A stretch of DNA of 64,000 bases from Aequorivita sp. CIP111184 (GTDB taxonomy: Bacteria > Bacteroidota > Bacteroidia > Flavobacteriales > Flavobacteriaceae). Shown here one piece after another: positions 1-8,133 of this stretch. The stretch is taken from positions 266,435 to 330,434 of the forward strand of contig NZ_UEFQ01000016.1 in assembly GCF_900489465.1 (NCBI RefSeq), written 5' to 3'. The notes below the pieces were generated by a model, which worked only from the letters and a program-made list of their open reading frames with translations, made no database searches and was not told where the DNA came from. A program made the position numbers and the translations under genes. Numbering within the stretch: the first letter of the stretch is position 1; every line of letters starts with the position of its first letter.

Positions 1-1131
1 TTTTGAACCTACTAGTCCTTGCTCTTCACCGCCCCAAAGTGCAATTCTAATCGTTCTTTTTGGTTTTAAGCCCGAAGCTTTTATAATGCGCATCACTTCC
101 ATCATTACTGCTGAACCTGCGCCATTATCTGTTGCGCCAGATGCTGAATGCCAAGAATCAAAATGGGCACCGATCATCACCACTTCGTCTTTTAATTTAG
201 GGTCAGAACCTGTTATTTCTGCAATAATATTTACATTGTTTTCAGGTGTTAAATACAATTCAGAATCTAAATGGAATCTAATTTTTGGATTGATTTTTTT
301 ATTTATTAATCGACTTAACTTTCCGAAATTCTCTGGAGAAATGGCGAAATAGGGGATTGGTTTATCATCATTTTTTTTATAATTATAAGTGCCACCAGGG
401 TGGATAATACCCGGGAAAAAAGGTGTTGTTCCTAAAGTACTTATTGCACCTTCTTCTTTTAAAAATTCAAAAAATGCATCCTCTTTTTGTGCAAATTTTT
501 CAAAAAGAAAATCAAAGTCTTTGACTAAATCTAGATTTCCTGCAGATGACCCTAAAGGTTTCTCTACCACAGGTGTTATAGATTTTTCAGCTTCTTCAAT
601 TTGGTCTTTCGTAAATTGTTTTGAAAGTGGATCAAACAACATGTTTTGTTTTGGAGCAGCTCCCATCAAAATTGTTTTCCCTCTTAATTTTCCGCTCCAT
701 TGTTTTTTTACTTTTTCCATATCATCATGGCTTTCAATCCAAATCAAATCGCCTGTTTGTAAGCCATTTGAGCTTTCCGTCCATGCATACGGATAGGCTT
801 GAATTTTCATATAAGCAGGTGCAATCATTTCTACATTAAATGATTTTACTTCCCAACCCATACAATCGTCGCAATAGTTTTCAAAATACACTTTGTCAAC
901 ACCCCAATTTTCCATGGTTTTCTTTGCCCATTCGGCTGCGGTAAAATATTGATCGGTTCCCGTTAATCGCGGGCCATAAACATCTGATAGGTCCCCAATT
1001 AAATTCATGACTTCCGATTTTTGAAAACCTTCGGTGTTAATTTTTGAAAGGGCTTGTGGAAGTGTTTGGCTGTTTGCGGTGAATCCTAAAAAAAGGAATG
1101 CTGTAATAAGAATTTTAGATATTGTTTTCAT
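1..1131 (-). CDS. Secreted M28-family metallopeptidase (N-terminal part, cut by the window edge)
   Basis: Reads leftwards from ATG at 1131 and stays open for 377 codons to the window edge, so the C-terminus is missing. The first about 22 residues are a signal peptide (KTISKILIT..FTANSQT), placing the enzyme in the periplasm or outside the cell. Near residues 317-337 is the dizinc peptidase core: G-A-H-F-D-S-W-H-S followed by S-G-A-T-D-N-G-A-G, and then W-G-G-E-E-Q-G at about residue 362, which carries the general-base Glu of M28 aminopeptidases and carboxypeptidases. A PA-like insert probably lies in residues 120-280. The substrate is not deducible; family members trim N-terminal residues or dipeptides. 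Confidence 0.93.
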   Translation of the reverse strand, partial: MKTISKILITAFLFLGFTANSQTLPQALSKINTEGFQKSEVMNLIGDLSDVYGPRLTGTDQYFTAAEWAKKTMENWGVDKVYFENYCDDCMGWEVKSFNVEMIAPAYMKIQAYPYAWTESSNGLQTGDLIWIESHDDMEKVKKQWSGKLRGKTILMGAAPKQNMLFDPLSKQFTKDQIEEAEKSITPVVEKPLGSSAGNLDLVKDFDFLFEKFAQKEDAFFEFLKEEGAISTLGTTPFFPGIIHPGGTYNYKKNDDKPIPYFAISPENFGKLSRLINKKINPKIRFHLDSELYLTPENNVNIIAEITGSDPKLKDEVVMIGAHFDSWHSASGATDNGAGSAVMMEVMRIIKASGLKPKRTIRIALWGGEEQGLVGSK

Positions 1132-1281
1132 AATTTGATTTTAGCTTTGAATTTAATTTCCTTTCCTTTTGTAATTTTAGAATACAAGTGTTTACCTTTT
1201 TTGTTTACTATTAAAATGGTTGATAGTTTTTGAAAATATTTAAAGGTTTTCTCAAGCTTCTTGCGAACAAATTTTTCCGCT

Positions 1282-2985
1282 TCAGAGTTTTCCATAAATA
1301 CCATCATCGGCATACTTTGCCGCCGTCAATAGCAATTTTGAATATTCTTTTGCTTTGGCAGTATCTCCTTTTTGTTCATACACAATTCGCAACGCGTTAT
1401 ACACATAAGCACTTTTTGGAAATCTTTTTAAAAGTTCCTGATAGGTGTCAACGGCATCATCATATTTTTCGGCTTTTATCTGTGCCGCTGCTATACTCAT
1501 AGCTACTGGTCTTGCATACAAAGGAGGTTCACCATAACCGAGGTCTAGTTCGTTTTTATGTGCTTTTTTAAGGAGTGTCATTGCCTGCTCATAATTTCCC
1601 TGATGGCTCGCGATGCAGCCTTGCAATTCCAAACTTGCCGTATTTACTGTGTTTTGATAGTCTTCATTGAGTGTGCTCTCCTTATCCATTTGTTTGGCAT
1701 TTCGCCATAACAATGCATCTAAACTATTGGAAGCATTTATTGCTGCTGACACATCTTTTTTATTAAGTGCAGCCATACCTTTTGTAAATAAGGTCAGTGC
1801 TTTTTTGAATTCCATGTTTTCATTACTGAATACAGAATCTTTATCTACTATCTGTTCAAACTCTACCGTTGCTTGTTCCCAATTACCAAACGCCATTTCC
1901 ATCTTTCCGGGAGCCAATAAACCTTGACGGAAAAACCTGCCATCGTAGATATCTTTTCGGTTTTTGGAAATGGGCATTTTTTTGAGTCGTTCTGCGTAGT
2001 ATAAAGCTTCTTTGTGCCTGCCGTCGTGCACACAATTATTGATGAGGTAATTTATATTGTGTATGTAATTCCAGTTATCGACTTCCTCTATACCTTCATT
2101 TTTCATATAGGTAGAATCTACTTTTACTGCCGCTACAAAGGCATCGTGGGCTTTTTTGTAATTGCCTACCCGATTGTAAATGTGGCCGGGCATGTGCACG
2201 ATGTGGCCAGAATCGGGTGCAAGGGCCGTGAGTGCATCGGCACTGGCGAGTGCTTCTTCGGGGCAGCAATTTTCTTTTAAATGAATCCAATAATGATGAA
2301 AGGCGTGGCTATTGGGGGCAGCACGTTGTACATCTTTTAATAGAAACTCACTGTACATTTGACCTTCCATCGGTTTCATATCCGTATCAAAACCATTCAT
2401 TTTATTGAGGGCTAGAAAAAGTTTCGCTTCTACATCATCCGGAAATTTATGGATAATAAGTTCCCATCTTTTAGAGATTTCGGGATAGGCTTCATATTTC
2501 AATGAATCTTTCAATAGCGCAATCTCGCCATATAGTCTTTCGTGTTCATTGGCTTTTGGCAGCAATTTTTTTATTTGCTTTACGGCATCTTCCATATTGG
2601 ATGTAAAAATGCTGTCTTTGTTGGGTGTAGGCATTTGCAATAATCCCCAATAGGGCATTATCGCAGTAGAATCATTGCGAATGGCTTCTTTAAATGCGCG
2701 ATAGGCTTCAAAATCCCAAAAATCGTGCAGTAGCGATATGCCTTGATTGAAATAAGCCTGTGTTTTTTCAGATGTGGTTTCAATCTTTAATGTTGAATTA
2801 CCTATGCCGTTCATAAGCTTTGGCGGTGGAAGATTGTGCACATAAATTATTTCTTTCCGAGACATCATCATGTGAGCCAAGTGATTATGGTTTCCCTCTG
2901 AAGAATCGTCAGGTTTATGATGTTCGTGCTGGGCAAAAATTGACAATGGCAATAGGGCTACTGTAATCAGAAAAAGATATTTCAT
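1282..2985 (-). CDS. Secreted tetratricopeptide-repeat protein
   Basis: 567 residues starting at ATG 2985. A signal peptide (residues 1-18, ending S-I-F-A-Q) is followed by a His-rich stretch (H-E-H-H-K, N-H-N-H) and then helical repeats over most of the chain. Recognisable TPR units include A-Y-F-N-Q-G-I-S-L-L near residue 77, N-Y-K-K-A-H-D-A-F near 278 and a C-terminal unit K-Y-D-D-A-V-D-T-Y. No catalytic domain is visible. Proteins of this type are common in Bacteroidota beside secreted peptidases. Its stop lies 150 bp upstream of the M28 gene on the same strand, so the two may share transcription. Function unknown; the His-rich N-terminus could bind metal, but that is only inference. Confidence 0.9.
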   Translation of the reverse strand: MKYLFLITVALLPLSIFAQHEHHKPDDSSEGNHNHLAHMMMSRKEIIYVHNLPPPKLMNGIGNSTLKIETTSEKTQAYFNQGISLLHDFWDFEAYRAFKEAIRNDSTAIMPYWGLLQMPTPNKDSIFTSNMEDAVKQIKKLLPKANEHERLYGEIALLKDSLKYEAYPEISKRWELIIHKFPDDVEAKLFLALNKMNGFDTDMKPMEGQMYSEFLLKDVQRAAPNSHAFHHYWIHLKENCCPEEALASADALTALAPDSGHIVHMPGHIYNRVGNYKKAHDAFVAAVKVDSTYMKNEGIEEVDNWNYIHNINYLINNCVHDGRHKEALYYAERLKKMPISKNRKDIYDGRFFRQGLLAPGKMEMAFGNWEQATVEFEQIVDKDSVFSNENMEFKKALTLFTKGMAALNKKDVSAAINASNSLDALLWRNAKQMDKESTLNEDYQNTVNTASLELQGCIASHQGNYEQAMTLLKKAHKNELDLGYGEPPLYARPVAMSIAAAQIKAEKYDDAVDTYQELLKRFPKSAYVYNALRIVYEQKGDTAKAKEYSKLLLTAAKYADDGIYGKL

Positions 2986-3179
2986 GCTATATTTAGTTTT
3001 AGTTAGTTAATTATTCCCCATATACAATTCAAATTTTAAGATTTGAATGATTTTGCTTTATTGGTTTAAAATTTATATTCATAAAAAAATAGTTGCTGAA
3101 ACTAGTTTAGGAAAAAATCTTTTGACGAATGTTTCGGAAGAGTTTTATCATATTTTACTTTTGCTATATTAAAGTAATA

Positions 3180-3212
3180 AAAAAGTCAGCTTAAATAGTA
3201 AGCTGACTTTTT
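3180..3212. terminator. Bidirectional intrinsic terminator
   Basis: A perfect 10-bp stem (AGTCAGCTTA at 3184-3193, TAAGCTGACT at 3199-3208) with a 5-base loop, flanked by an A-run on the left and a T-run on the right, so it works in either direction. It lies just downstream of the NTF2-like gene that ends at 3223 and closes the leftward cluster that begins near 8.7 kb. Confidence 0.85.
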
Positions 3213-3222
3213 TGAAGCGTTT

Positions 3223-3630
3223 TTATTCGTTTTCCGCTTTGGCCAATTTTTTGGTATCTGCATACTGCTGAAATTTCACAATCTTACCTTCCTCCAAAGA
3301 CCAGAAATGCGCAACTTGAGCATTATAAGCTTTTCCTGTTTCTTTATTTTTAGCATCATACCTTAAAGTTGCTAACACTTTATTATCACTCATATCGTGA
3401 AGGGTAATATCTGTTAAACTGAAATATTCATGATTAGCTCCAAGACGTGCAAAAACTCCATTTAAAATAGCTTCTGGGCCTATATACGGATTGCCGTCTG
3501 CCAAAGAATTACTTTCGGCTTCATTCCATTCAATTTTGGGGTTCATTGCTCCAAGAACTGTTGGCATATCGCCTGTTGCGAATGCTTTATATAAATTGTC
3601 AATGACTTGGATGTTTTGATTTGTGCTCAT
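3223..3630 (-). CDS. Cytosolic NTF2/SnoaL-like protein
   Basis: 135 residues, ATG at 3630, no signal peptide. It has the single-domain SnoaL-like layout: N-terminal helix I-D-N-L-Y-K-A-F-A-T-G-D, then M-N-P-K-I-E-W-N-E-A-E, the central P-Y-I-G-P-E-A-I-L-N-G-V-F, and a strand pair ending H-F-W-S-L-E-E-G-K-I-V-K-F-Q-Q-Y-A-D-T. The family forms small cone-shaped dimers that bind hydrophobic ligands or catalyse polyketide cyclisation or isomerisation, and most members have no assigned reaction. It ends the leftward cluster, 19 bp downstream of the RidA-like gene, so it is likely co-transcribed with it. Confidence 0.88.
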   Translation of the reverse strand: MSTNQNIQVIDNLYKAFATGDMPTVLGAMNPKIEWNEAESNSLADGNPYIGPEAILNGVFARLGANHEYFSLTDITLHDMSDNKVLATLRYDAKNKETGKAYNAQVAHFWSLEEGKIVKFQQYADTKKLAKAENE

Positions 3631-3649
3631 AATTTTTGATTTTAGTTTA

Positions 3650-4174
3650 TTAATTTGTTTTATGTACTTCTAATTCTATTTCAATCATAAATTCTGGGAT
3701 TGCCAATTCTTTTACGCCAAGCCACGAACCTGTTGGAAAGTGGTTTTTGTAGATTTCAGATCTGTAGGCAGCAAACTCTAAAAACTTTGGCATATCTGTA
3801 GTAAATACATCTTCCTTAACCACATCATCAAAAGTGCAACCGTAGTGTTTTAGAATTTTGTCCAAATCTGAATAGCAATTTTTCATTTGTTGCTCAAAAT
3901 CCCCCACGGCTGTTGGATTGCCTTCATCGTCCATACTCACGGCACCAGAGATTTTTATACTATTTCCAATCTTTACCGCATGTGAATAACCATAGGCTTT
4001 TTCAACTTCGGGACGTAGTAGGAAATAGTCTGGGGTTTCATCGACAACAGTAACTTCAATAGGTTCTGATTTTTCTACAGTTTTTTCTGTTTTGGTTTTT
4101 TCGTCGCAACTTGATAGTGACATTACTGCTAGCAAAGCAATTGCTAATGTTGTAATTTTTGTTGTTTTACTCAT
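3650..4174 (-). CDS. RidA (YjgF/UK114)-like lipoprotein, probably lacking the catalytic Arg
   Basis: The ATG at 4174 gives a clean lipoprotein signal (SKTTKITTLAIALLAVMSLSSC). An upstream in-frame ATG at 4225 would place a charged 17-residue stretch before it and is less likely. After the lipidated Cys comes an acidic linker, then a RidA-type domain: A-Y-G-Y-S-H-A-V-K-I-G, I-S-G-A-V-S-M-D, F-E-Q-Q-M-K-N-C-Y-S-D-L, and a C-terminal M-I-E-I-E-L-E-V. RidA deaminates reactive 2-aminoacrylate-type enamines in the cytosol. Here the protein is exported, and where E. coli RidA has Pro-Ala-Arg105-Ser this has Pro-Thr-Gly-Ser, so the substrate-binding Arg appears to be absent. Its role is therefore uncertain. 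Confidence 0.85.
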   Translation of the reverse strand: MSKTTKITTLAIALLAVMSLSSCDEKTKTEKTVEKSEPIEVTVVDETPDYFLLRPEVEKAYGYSHAVKIGNSIKISGAVSMDDEGNPTAVGDFEQQMKNCYSDLDKILKHYGCTFDDVVKEDVFTTDMPKFLEFAAYRSEIYKNHFPTGSWLGVKELAIPEFMIEIELEVHKTN

Positions 4175-4257
4175 AGAGTTTTTATTGCTTTTTCTGTATT
4201 CGTGATTTTTCTTTGAAGAGTTCATTTTTGATTGTTTAATAGTTATATTCTTTATTT

Positions 4258-4794
4258 TTAAATACCATATTTAATCTGCTTGTTATATTCTTCAGCATCA
4301 AAAGTGCCTTTAGATTCTTTTATTAAACCGTTGTGATCAAACTCCCAAAGTTCAAAACCGCTGATATTTACTTTCTTTCCAGTGCCGTTCGGACCTGTGT
4401 TAGTTCCTGTCAACGTCCAATGAAATTCAATACCTTTTGATGTTTTTAATAATTTGTCAAAAGCAACAATCATATCGTCAGGAAAGGCATCCATAAAAGC
4501 TTTGGCAGATTGGGCAATGGCTGCCCTGCCAACAGCGGGAGTGCCGTTATTAATATTTAATGAACCATCTTCAGCATAAAACAAAGCCACTTTTTTTGGA
4601 TTTTGGCTACACCAAGCTTCGGCGTAGTCTTTGGCAAATTCATTGATATCAAACATAGTATCGTTATTTATTTTTGAAGAAATTATTCCTGTAATTGCAG
4701 ATTCGGCACTTCCATGCGGATCTTCATTTTGTGCCTGCACAGCAACTATGCATATAAAAATGAAGGGCAGTAGTAATGTTATTTTTGATTTCAT
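4258..4794 (-). CDS. Secreted NTF2/SnoaL-like protein
   Basis: 178 residues, ATG 4794, with a 21-residue signal peptide ending A-V-Q-A-Q. The mature part is one NTF2-like domain: F-A-K-D-Y-A-E-A-W-C-S-Q-N-P-K-K-V-A-L-F-Y-A-E-D-G, then G-R-A-A-I-A-Q-S-A-K-A-F, and closing strands E-F-H-W-T-L-T-G-T-N and G-F-E-L-W-E-F. This resembles the SnoaL-like/ester-cyclase group, in which an acidic residue in the pocket often acts as the base. Ligand unknown. It lies within the leftward run of small secreted proteins, 83 bp upstream of the RidA-like lipoprotein. Confidence 0.87.
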   Translation of the reverse strand: MKSKITLLLPFIFICIVAVQAQNEDPHGSAESAITGIISSKINNDTMFDINEFAKDYAEAWCSQNPKKVALFYAEDGSLNINNGTPAVGRAAIAQSAKAFMDAFPDDMIVAFDKLLKTSKGIEFHWTLTGTNTGPNGTGKKVNISGFELWEFDHNGLIKESKGTFDAEEYNKQIKYGI

Positions 4795-4825
4795 AGTATT
4801 TGATATTTATTAGCTATGAGTTTTA

Positions 4826-4876
4826 TCCTTAGTCTTACGTCTTAAAGCGAACCGGTCTTATATCTTATGTCTTTTT
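4826..4876. repeat. Two arrays of degenerate 7-bp repeats (TCTTANG)
   Basis: In the 82-bp spacer between two leftward genes there are three consecutive heptamers at 4826-4846 (TCCTTAG, TCTTACG, TCTTAAA). After a 9-bp gap there are three more at 4856-4876 (TCTTATA, TCTTATG, TCTTTTT). On the transcribed strand they read as TAAGA-type units in the leader of the secreted NTF2-like gene. They resemble short tandem heptanucleotide repeats of other bacteria; no function is assigned. Confidence 0.7.
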
Positions 4877-5212
4877 TTAATAAATAATATTGTCCAGAAT
4901 CCTACCCAGATTACTTTCAGCCATCGGTATCTTCCGGTCTGCGGCAAATATTTTCTGAATTTCATTTTTAAGTTCACAGATTTCCAGTTCTGAATAATGA
5001 TGCCTTTCCAAAGCATCCTGAATTTTTTCAAGACTTTCATCTTCATCGTCATTTTGAAATTCCCCGTACATTTTATCGAAAATTTCTGTGGAAGTTTTTG
5101 TCTTTATAAATGAGATTTCCTCTTCAGCTTCTACTTTATCGGCCTTTGCGCAAAGAATTAGTATATAGGTTTTCAATTCTTCCTTACTCCATTTTGTTTC
5201 GTCTGTTTTCAT
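4877..5212 (-). CDS. Small acidic helical protein, TerB-like
   Basis: 111 residues, ATG 5212, cytosolic and strongly charged. The pattern L-I-L-C-A-K-A-D-K-V-E-A-E-E-E-I-S-F-I near residue 17, followed by an acidic central loop (D-D-E-D-E) and a second helical pair ending I-F-A-A-D-R-K-I-P-M-A-E, resembles the TerB-like all-helical fold, in which acidic loops can bind divalent metal. The assignment rests on pattern only. It is the one clearly non-exported acidic protein in this stretch. Its stop abuts the heptamer repeats. Confidence 0.7.
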   Translation of the reverse strand: MKTDETKWSKEELKTYILILCAKADKVEAEEEISFIKTKTSTEIFDKMYGEFQNDDEDESLEKIQDALERHHYSELEICELKNEIQKIFAADRKIPMAESNLGRILDNIIY

Positions 5213-5244
5213 AACTATGTTATTTAGATGAATACTTTAAAATG

Positions 5245-5283
5245 AAAAATGTACGGCACGGCAATGCCATACCGTACATTCTC
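5245..5283 (-). terminator. Intrinsic terminator with nested hairpin
   Basis: Arms AATGTACGG (5249-5257) and CCGTACATT (5273-5281) enclose a smaller GGC/GCC hairpin (5261-5269). Read leftwards the stem is followed by TTTTTC. It sits directly after the stop of the secreted gene at 5294 and separates it from the TerB-like gene. Confidence 0.75.
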
Positions 5284-5293
5284 TTTTAAAAGT

Positions 5294-6064
5294 TTACTTT
5301 TGTGGAGCTGCTTTTACATCACCACTAATACCGCTCAAATCTGGCCGGAAAACCCAAATTTCGGTTTCGCCACCATTGGTTAAGTCCATCCAGTCTTTTA
5401 AAAACTGGGCCCAACTTCCGGCACCGTTCATCTCGTCATATTTTTTTGCTATGCTATTGTCTTGGCCCAACCAAGCAGATTTATCAAAAAATGAAATGAC
5501 TGCTAGGTCTCTTCCTTCTTTGGTGCTTGCAAATTCGTTAGTATAGATACCCCAAATTTCATTGGGAGATTTTGCGGCGTACACTTTATTGACTTTTTCA
5601 ACGAGTTTCATGGCATCTTCAAATTTGCCTCTTTTTATGTCCCAATAATCTACTGACATTTTGTTTATTGTAAAGTCCTTTGGAAACCTAGAGATTTCAC
5701 TTCGTGCACGCCAATAGCTTTCTGTACCACTATTTGCAGTGGTGTAAGGAGCAATATTTTTATCCCAATCAGCATCATGACCTTCCTTTTGGGCAGGTCC
5801 GTCGTCTAATGAACTCCAAGGAAATGGTCCCATACTCCAGTGATAGCTTCCGGTATTTGGACCATTCATTATCCAATAGACTCGTACTCCGTAGGGTCCT
5901 TCGCCGTGGTACTTTTTGTTGTGCTCCATTAACCCTTTTTCAAATTGGCTTATTTGTCCAGGGTTTGGAATTAAGTTCGCTGTTTCGAATACACCGTATT
6001 CGGTACTGTTTTGCGATATTGCCAAAAATGGCAGTAAAAGCATAATAAAAATTAATTTTTTCAT
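5294..6064 (-). CDS. Secreted protein of unknown function, possible dimeric alpha/beta-barrel (NIPSNAP-like)
   Basis: 256 residues, ATG 6064; signal peptide about 17 residues (ending L-A-I-S-Q-N). The mature chain appears to hold two similar halves, each beginning with a strand-helix pattern. The first has F-E-T-A-N-L-I-P-N-P-G-Q-I-S-Q-F-E-K-G-L. The second has D-Y-W-D-I-K-R-G-K-F-E-D-A-M-K-L-V-E-K-V-N near residue 140. This is the layout of paired ABM/NIPSNAP ferredoxin-like domains. It is rich in Trp (Y-W-I-M-N-G, Y-H-W-S-M-G-P-F-P-W-S-S). No catalytic motif is recognised and I assign no function. It lies between the TerB-like and two-domain NTF2-like genes. Confidence 0.8.
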   Translation of the reverse strand: MKKLIFIMLLLPFLAISQNSTEYGVFETANLIPNPGQISQFEKGLMEHNKKYHGEGPYGVRVYWIMNGPNTGSYHWSMGPFPWSSLDDGPAQKEGHDADWDKNIAPYTTANSGTESYWRARSEISRFPKDFTINKMSVDYWDIKRGKFEDAMKLVEKVNKVYAAKSPNEIWGIYTNEFASTKEGRDLAVISFFDKSAWLGQDNSIAKKYDEMNGAGSWAQFLKDWMDLTNGGETEIWVFRPDLSGISGDVKAAPQK

Positions 6065-6152
6065 AATGTTTAATTTGTGTCTCCGTATTTAAGGGAAACG
6101 GGTTAGTGTTAAATCGTTTTGCTTGATTAAACGGGGAGTTATTAAGAGATTT

Positions 6153-7085
6153 TTAATCCAATAATTTCGCGTTGTAATAAGCTGTTTCGGAAGTGATTTT
6201 TCCCTCTTCATTAAAATCTTGTATATAATGAATGGGGAAGACAATTGCTTTTTTGTCAGCTTTGCGAATAAAATTTATATTCCACCAAGACATAACCACG
6301 CGGGCATCGCCCATTTCGTAGTGTAAATAGTCTGGATAACCTACCATATCTATACTGGCAACGTCATATTTTTCTAAAATCTGTTTGTCAATGGCTTTTT
6401 GTTCTGTTAATGAAATACCTTGGTTATCAGCTGAGCTTGAATCTGTGAACCGTGCATCTTTATCATAAAAACTATACGCTTTTTCCCAATCATTGTTCTC
6501 AATGGCATACATCATTTTGCGAACGGAATTTATGTTTTCGTGGTGGTTGTAGATAGTGCCGTTTTTCCTATCGGAATAACTTTGGCGAATTTCTGAACCA
6601 ACATCGTCGTTGCTATAAGTTATAATGGTTTGTATTTTATTATTTTTATTCACTACAAACAATCGGTGCATAGGTTGATTAATCTTTACCCCAGTTTTTT
6701 TGTGGACACCTTTCATATCTTCCCAGGTTTGTACCCACACCATATCTTTAAAATTATCGTCTTTATATTCTAAAGCATCGGGATAGGCGCCTTTTGAACG
6801 ACTTATGGAAAAATAATCAAGGTTGTCGTGCCAGCTTTTGGCCGAATTAGAGAATGCAGCTTTGTCCTGCCCTTTGTCATTTGGGTTGATGCTCGTGCCG
6901 TTATAAGCCATAAAATCATCAGCCAGATAACTGGCTACCTTGTCAGTATCTCCACTAACAAAGGCTTGGGTCATGGCCTCCACGGCGGTAATGGCGGGAT
7001 GATCACTGTAAATAGTTCCGTTCTTTTTTTGTGCTGTGGCAATGAATGCTATTAGCATCATTACCGATAGAATTGTTGTTTTCAT
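6153..7085 (-). CDS. Secreted protein with two NTF2/SnoaL-like domains
   Basis: 310 residues, ATG 7085, signal peptide residues 1-18. The mature chain is an internal duplication. Each half starts with the same K-N-G-T-I-Y motif (about residues 22 and 174) followed by an NTF2 helix pair: A-M-T-Q-A-F-V-S-G-D-T-D-K-V-A-S-Y-L-A-D-D-F in the first and M-M-Y-A-I-E-N-N-D-W-E-K-A-Y-S-F-Y-D-K-D-A in the second. The first half has the longer W-V-Q-T-W-E-D-M-K-G sheet. Two fused copies would make the usual NTF2 dimer within one chain. Ligand unknown. It lies 37 bp downstream of the SDR gene, same strand. Confidence 0.87.
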   Translation of the reverse strand: MKTTILSVMMLIAFIATAQKKNGTIYSDHPAITAVEAMTQAFVSGDTDKVASYLADDFMAYNGTSINPNDKGQDKAAFSNSAKSWHDNLDYFSISRSKGAYPDALEYKDDNFKDMVWVQTWEDMKGVHKKTGVKINQPMHRLFVVNKNNKIQTIITYSNDDVGSEIRQSYSDRKNGTIYNHHENINSVRKMMYAIENNDWEKAYSFYDKDARFTDSSSADNQGISLTEQKAIDKQILEKYDVASIDMVGYPDYLHYEMGDARVVMSWWNINFIRKADKKAIVFPIHYIQDFNEEGKITSETAYYNAKLLD

Positions 7086-7122
7086 TTTTATATATTTATT
7101 TGGTTAATATTCCTTTTGATTT

Positions 7123-8061
7123 TTACTTTGAATAATTGTTTAAAGTTTCTTGTACGGGTCTAAATTGCATCCCCAATTCTTTTTGCGCCAATCCATTTTT
7201 ATAAACAATAAATGGGTTGTTTTTTGGTGATTCGTGGTTCAGCATTAAGCTCAAGTCTGAAACCGGATAGCTTTGACTGCTCAACAAATAATTTTTACCG
7301 TGCAATCCTGAAGTGGTTGCAGCTTTAAAAATTCCTTCGGCTACATCTTGTACGTCTACAATGGCAAAATTTACATTGATATCATAAAGCATTTGTACAA
7401 AAGGGTTTGGGGCGATTTTATTTTTGAATAGGAACTGAAGTCCCGTAGATGTTGAATCTTCTCGAGTAGAAAGTGCTTTCCCCATTACCCCAACTGGTGA
7501 AACGGAAGTGATTTCAAAAGAAAGGTTTGGGTTTTCTTTTATGAATTTTTCTACCGTTTGGTTCGCAATAAATTTTGCTTGAGCATACGGATGACTTTCT
7601 GCACTGGTAAATTTTAGATCGTTTTCATCGAAAAAATCAGTGTTTTTTTTGGTGCCCGCAGGCATCGGAAAGTTTGTATTATAAGCCGCGACCGAAGCGA
7701 TTATAACAACCTTTTCAATTAAAGGGGTTTCGCTTGCCGCCGTTAAAAAGTTCTCCGTTCCTTTAATCGTGGGATCGAAAAGTTCTGTTTGCGGATCTTT
7801 CACATCAAGCTGAAATGGGGTTCCTCCGTGAATTACAATTTCACAATCACTTATAAAGTCTTTTAAAACCTCTAAATCTTCCACCTTTAATGCGCTGATG
7901 TTTAGATTGTCTGAATTCTCGAGATTGAAAAGATGCTTGTATTTTTCACTTTTTTTAATATCAGTAACCGATACTTTCACATTGTATCCTTCTTCTAAAA
8001 ACTTCTTTGTTATATAGCTTCCTATAAAGCCTGAACCACCTATAATGCCTACTGTTTTCAT
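7123..8061 (-). CDS. NAD(P)-dependent epimerase/dehydratase, extended SDR
   Basis: 312 residues, ATG 8061. The N-terminal Rossmann motif G-I-I-G-G-S-G-F-I-G-S-Y (residues 5-16, G-x2-G-x2-G) binds NAD(P). I-A-S-V-A-A-Y near residue 124 supplies the catalytic Ser region, and Y-A-Q-A-K near 158 is the Y-x3-K active site. Order and length match the dihydroflavonol-4-reductase-like group of extended SDRs, which reduce ketones or epimerise sugars. The true substrate is unknown. As the only clear oxidoreductase within the run of NTF2-like genes, it may act on the same small-molecule pathway, but that is inference. Confidence 0.93.
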   Translation of the reverse strand: MKTVGIIGGSGFIGSYITKKFLEEGYNVKVSVTDIKKSEKYKHLFNLENSDNLNISALKVEDLEVLKDFISDCEIVIHGGTPFQLDVKDPQTELFDPTIKGTENFLTAASETPLIEKVVIIASVAAYNTNFPMPAGTKKNTDFFDENDLKFTSAESHPYAQAKFIANQTVEKFIKENPNLSFEITSVSPVGVMGKALSTREDSTSTGLQFLFKNKIAPNPFVQMLYDINVNFAIVDVQDVAEGIFKAATTSGLHGKNYLLSSQSYPVSDLSLMLNHESPKNNPFIVYKNGLAQKELGMQFRPVQETLNNYSK

Positions 8062-8078
8062 ATTTTTTCTTTTAAGAT

Positions 8079-8128
8079 AAGACCTAACGGGTTGATTACA
8101 TCCTCACTTGCAATGCCCGTTAGGCCTT
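8079..8128. repeat. Long imperfect palindrome between genes (REP-like or terminator)
   Basis: Arms AAGACCTAACGGG (8079-8091) and CCCGTTAGGCCTT (8116-8128) pair over 13 positions with one mismatch, around a 24-base loop. The element lies between the stop of the NTF2-like lipoprotein gene (8134) and the SDR start (8061). It could stop leftward transcription. The CCTAAC-GGG wording also resembles dispersed palindromic repeats in flavobacterial spacers. Confidence 0.6.
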
Positions 8129-8133
8129 GGTAA

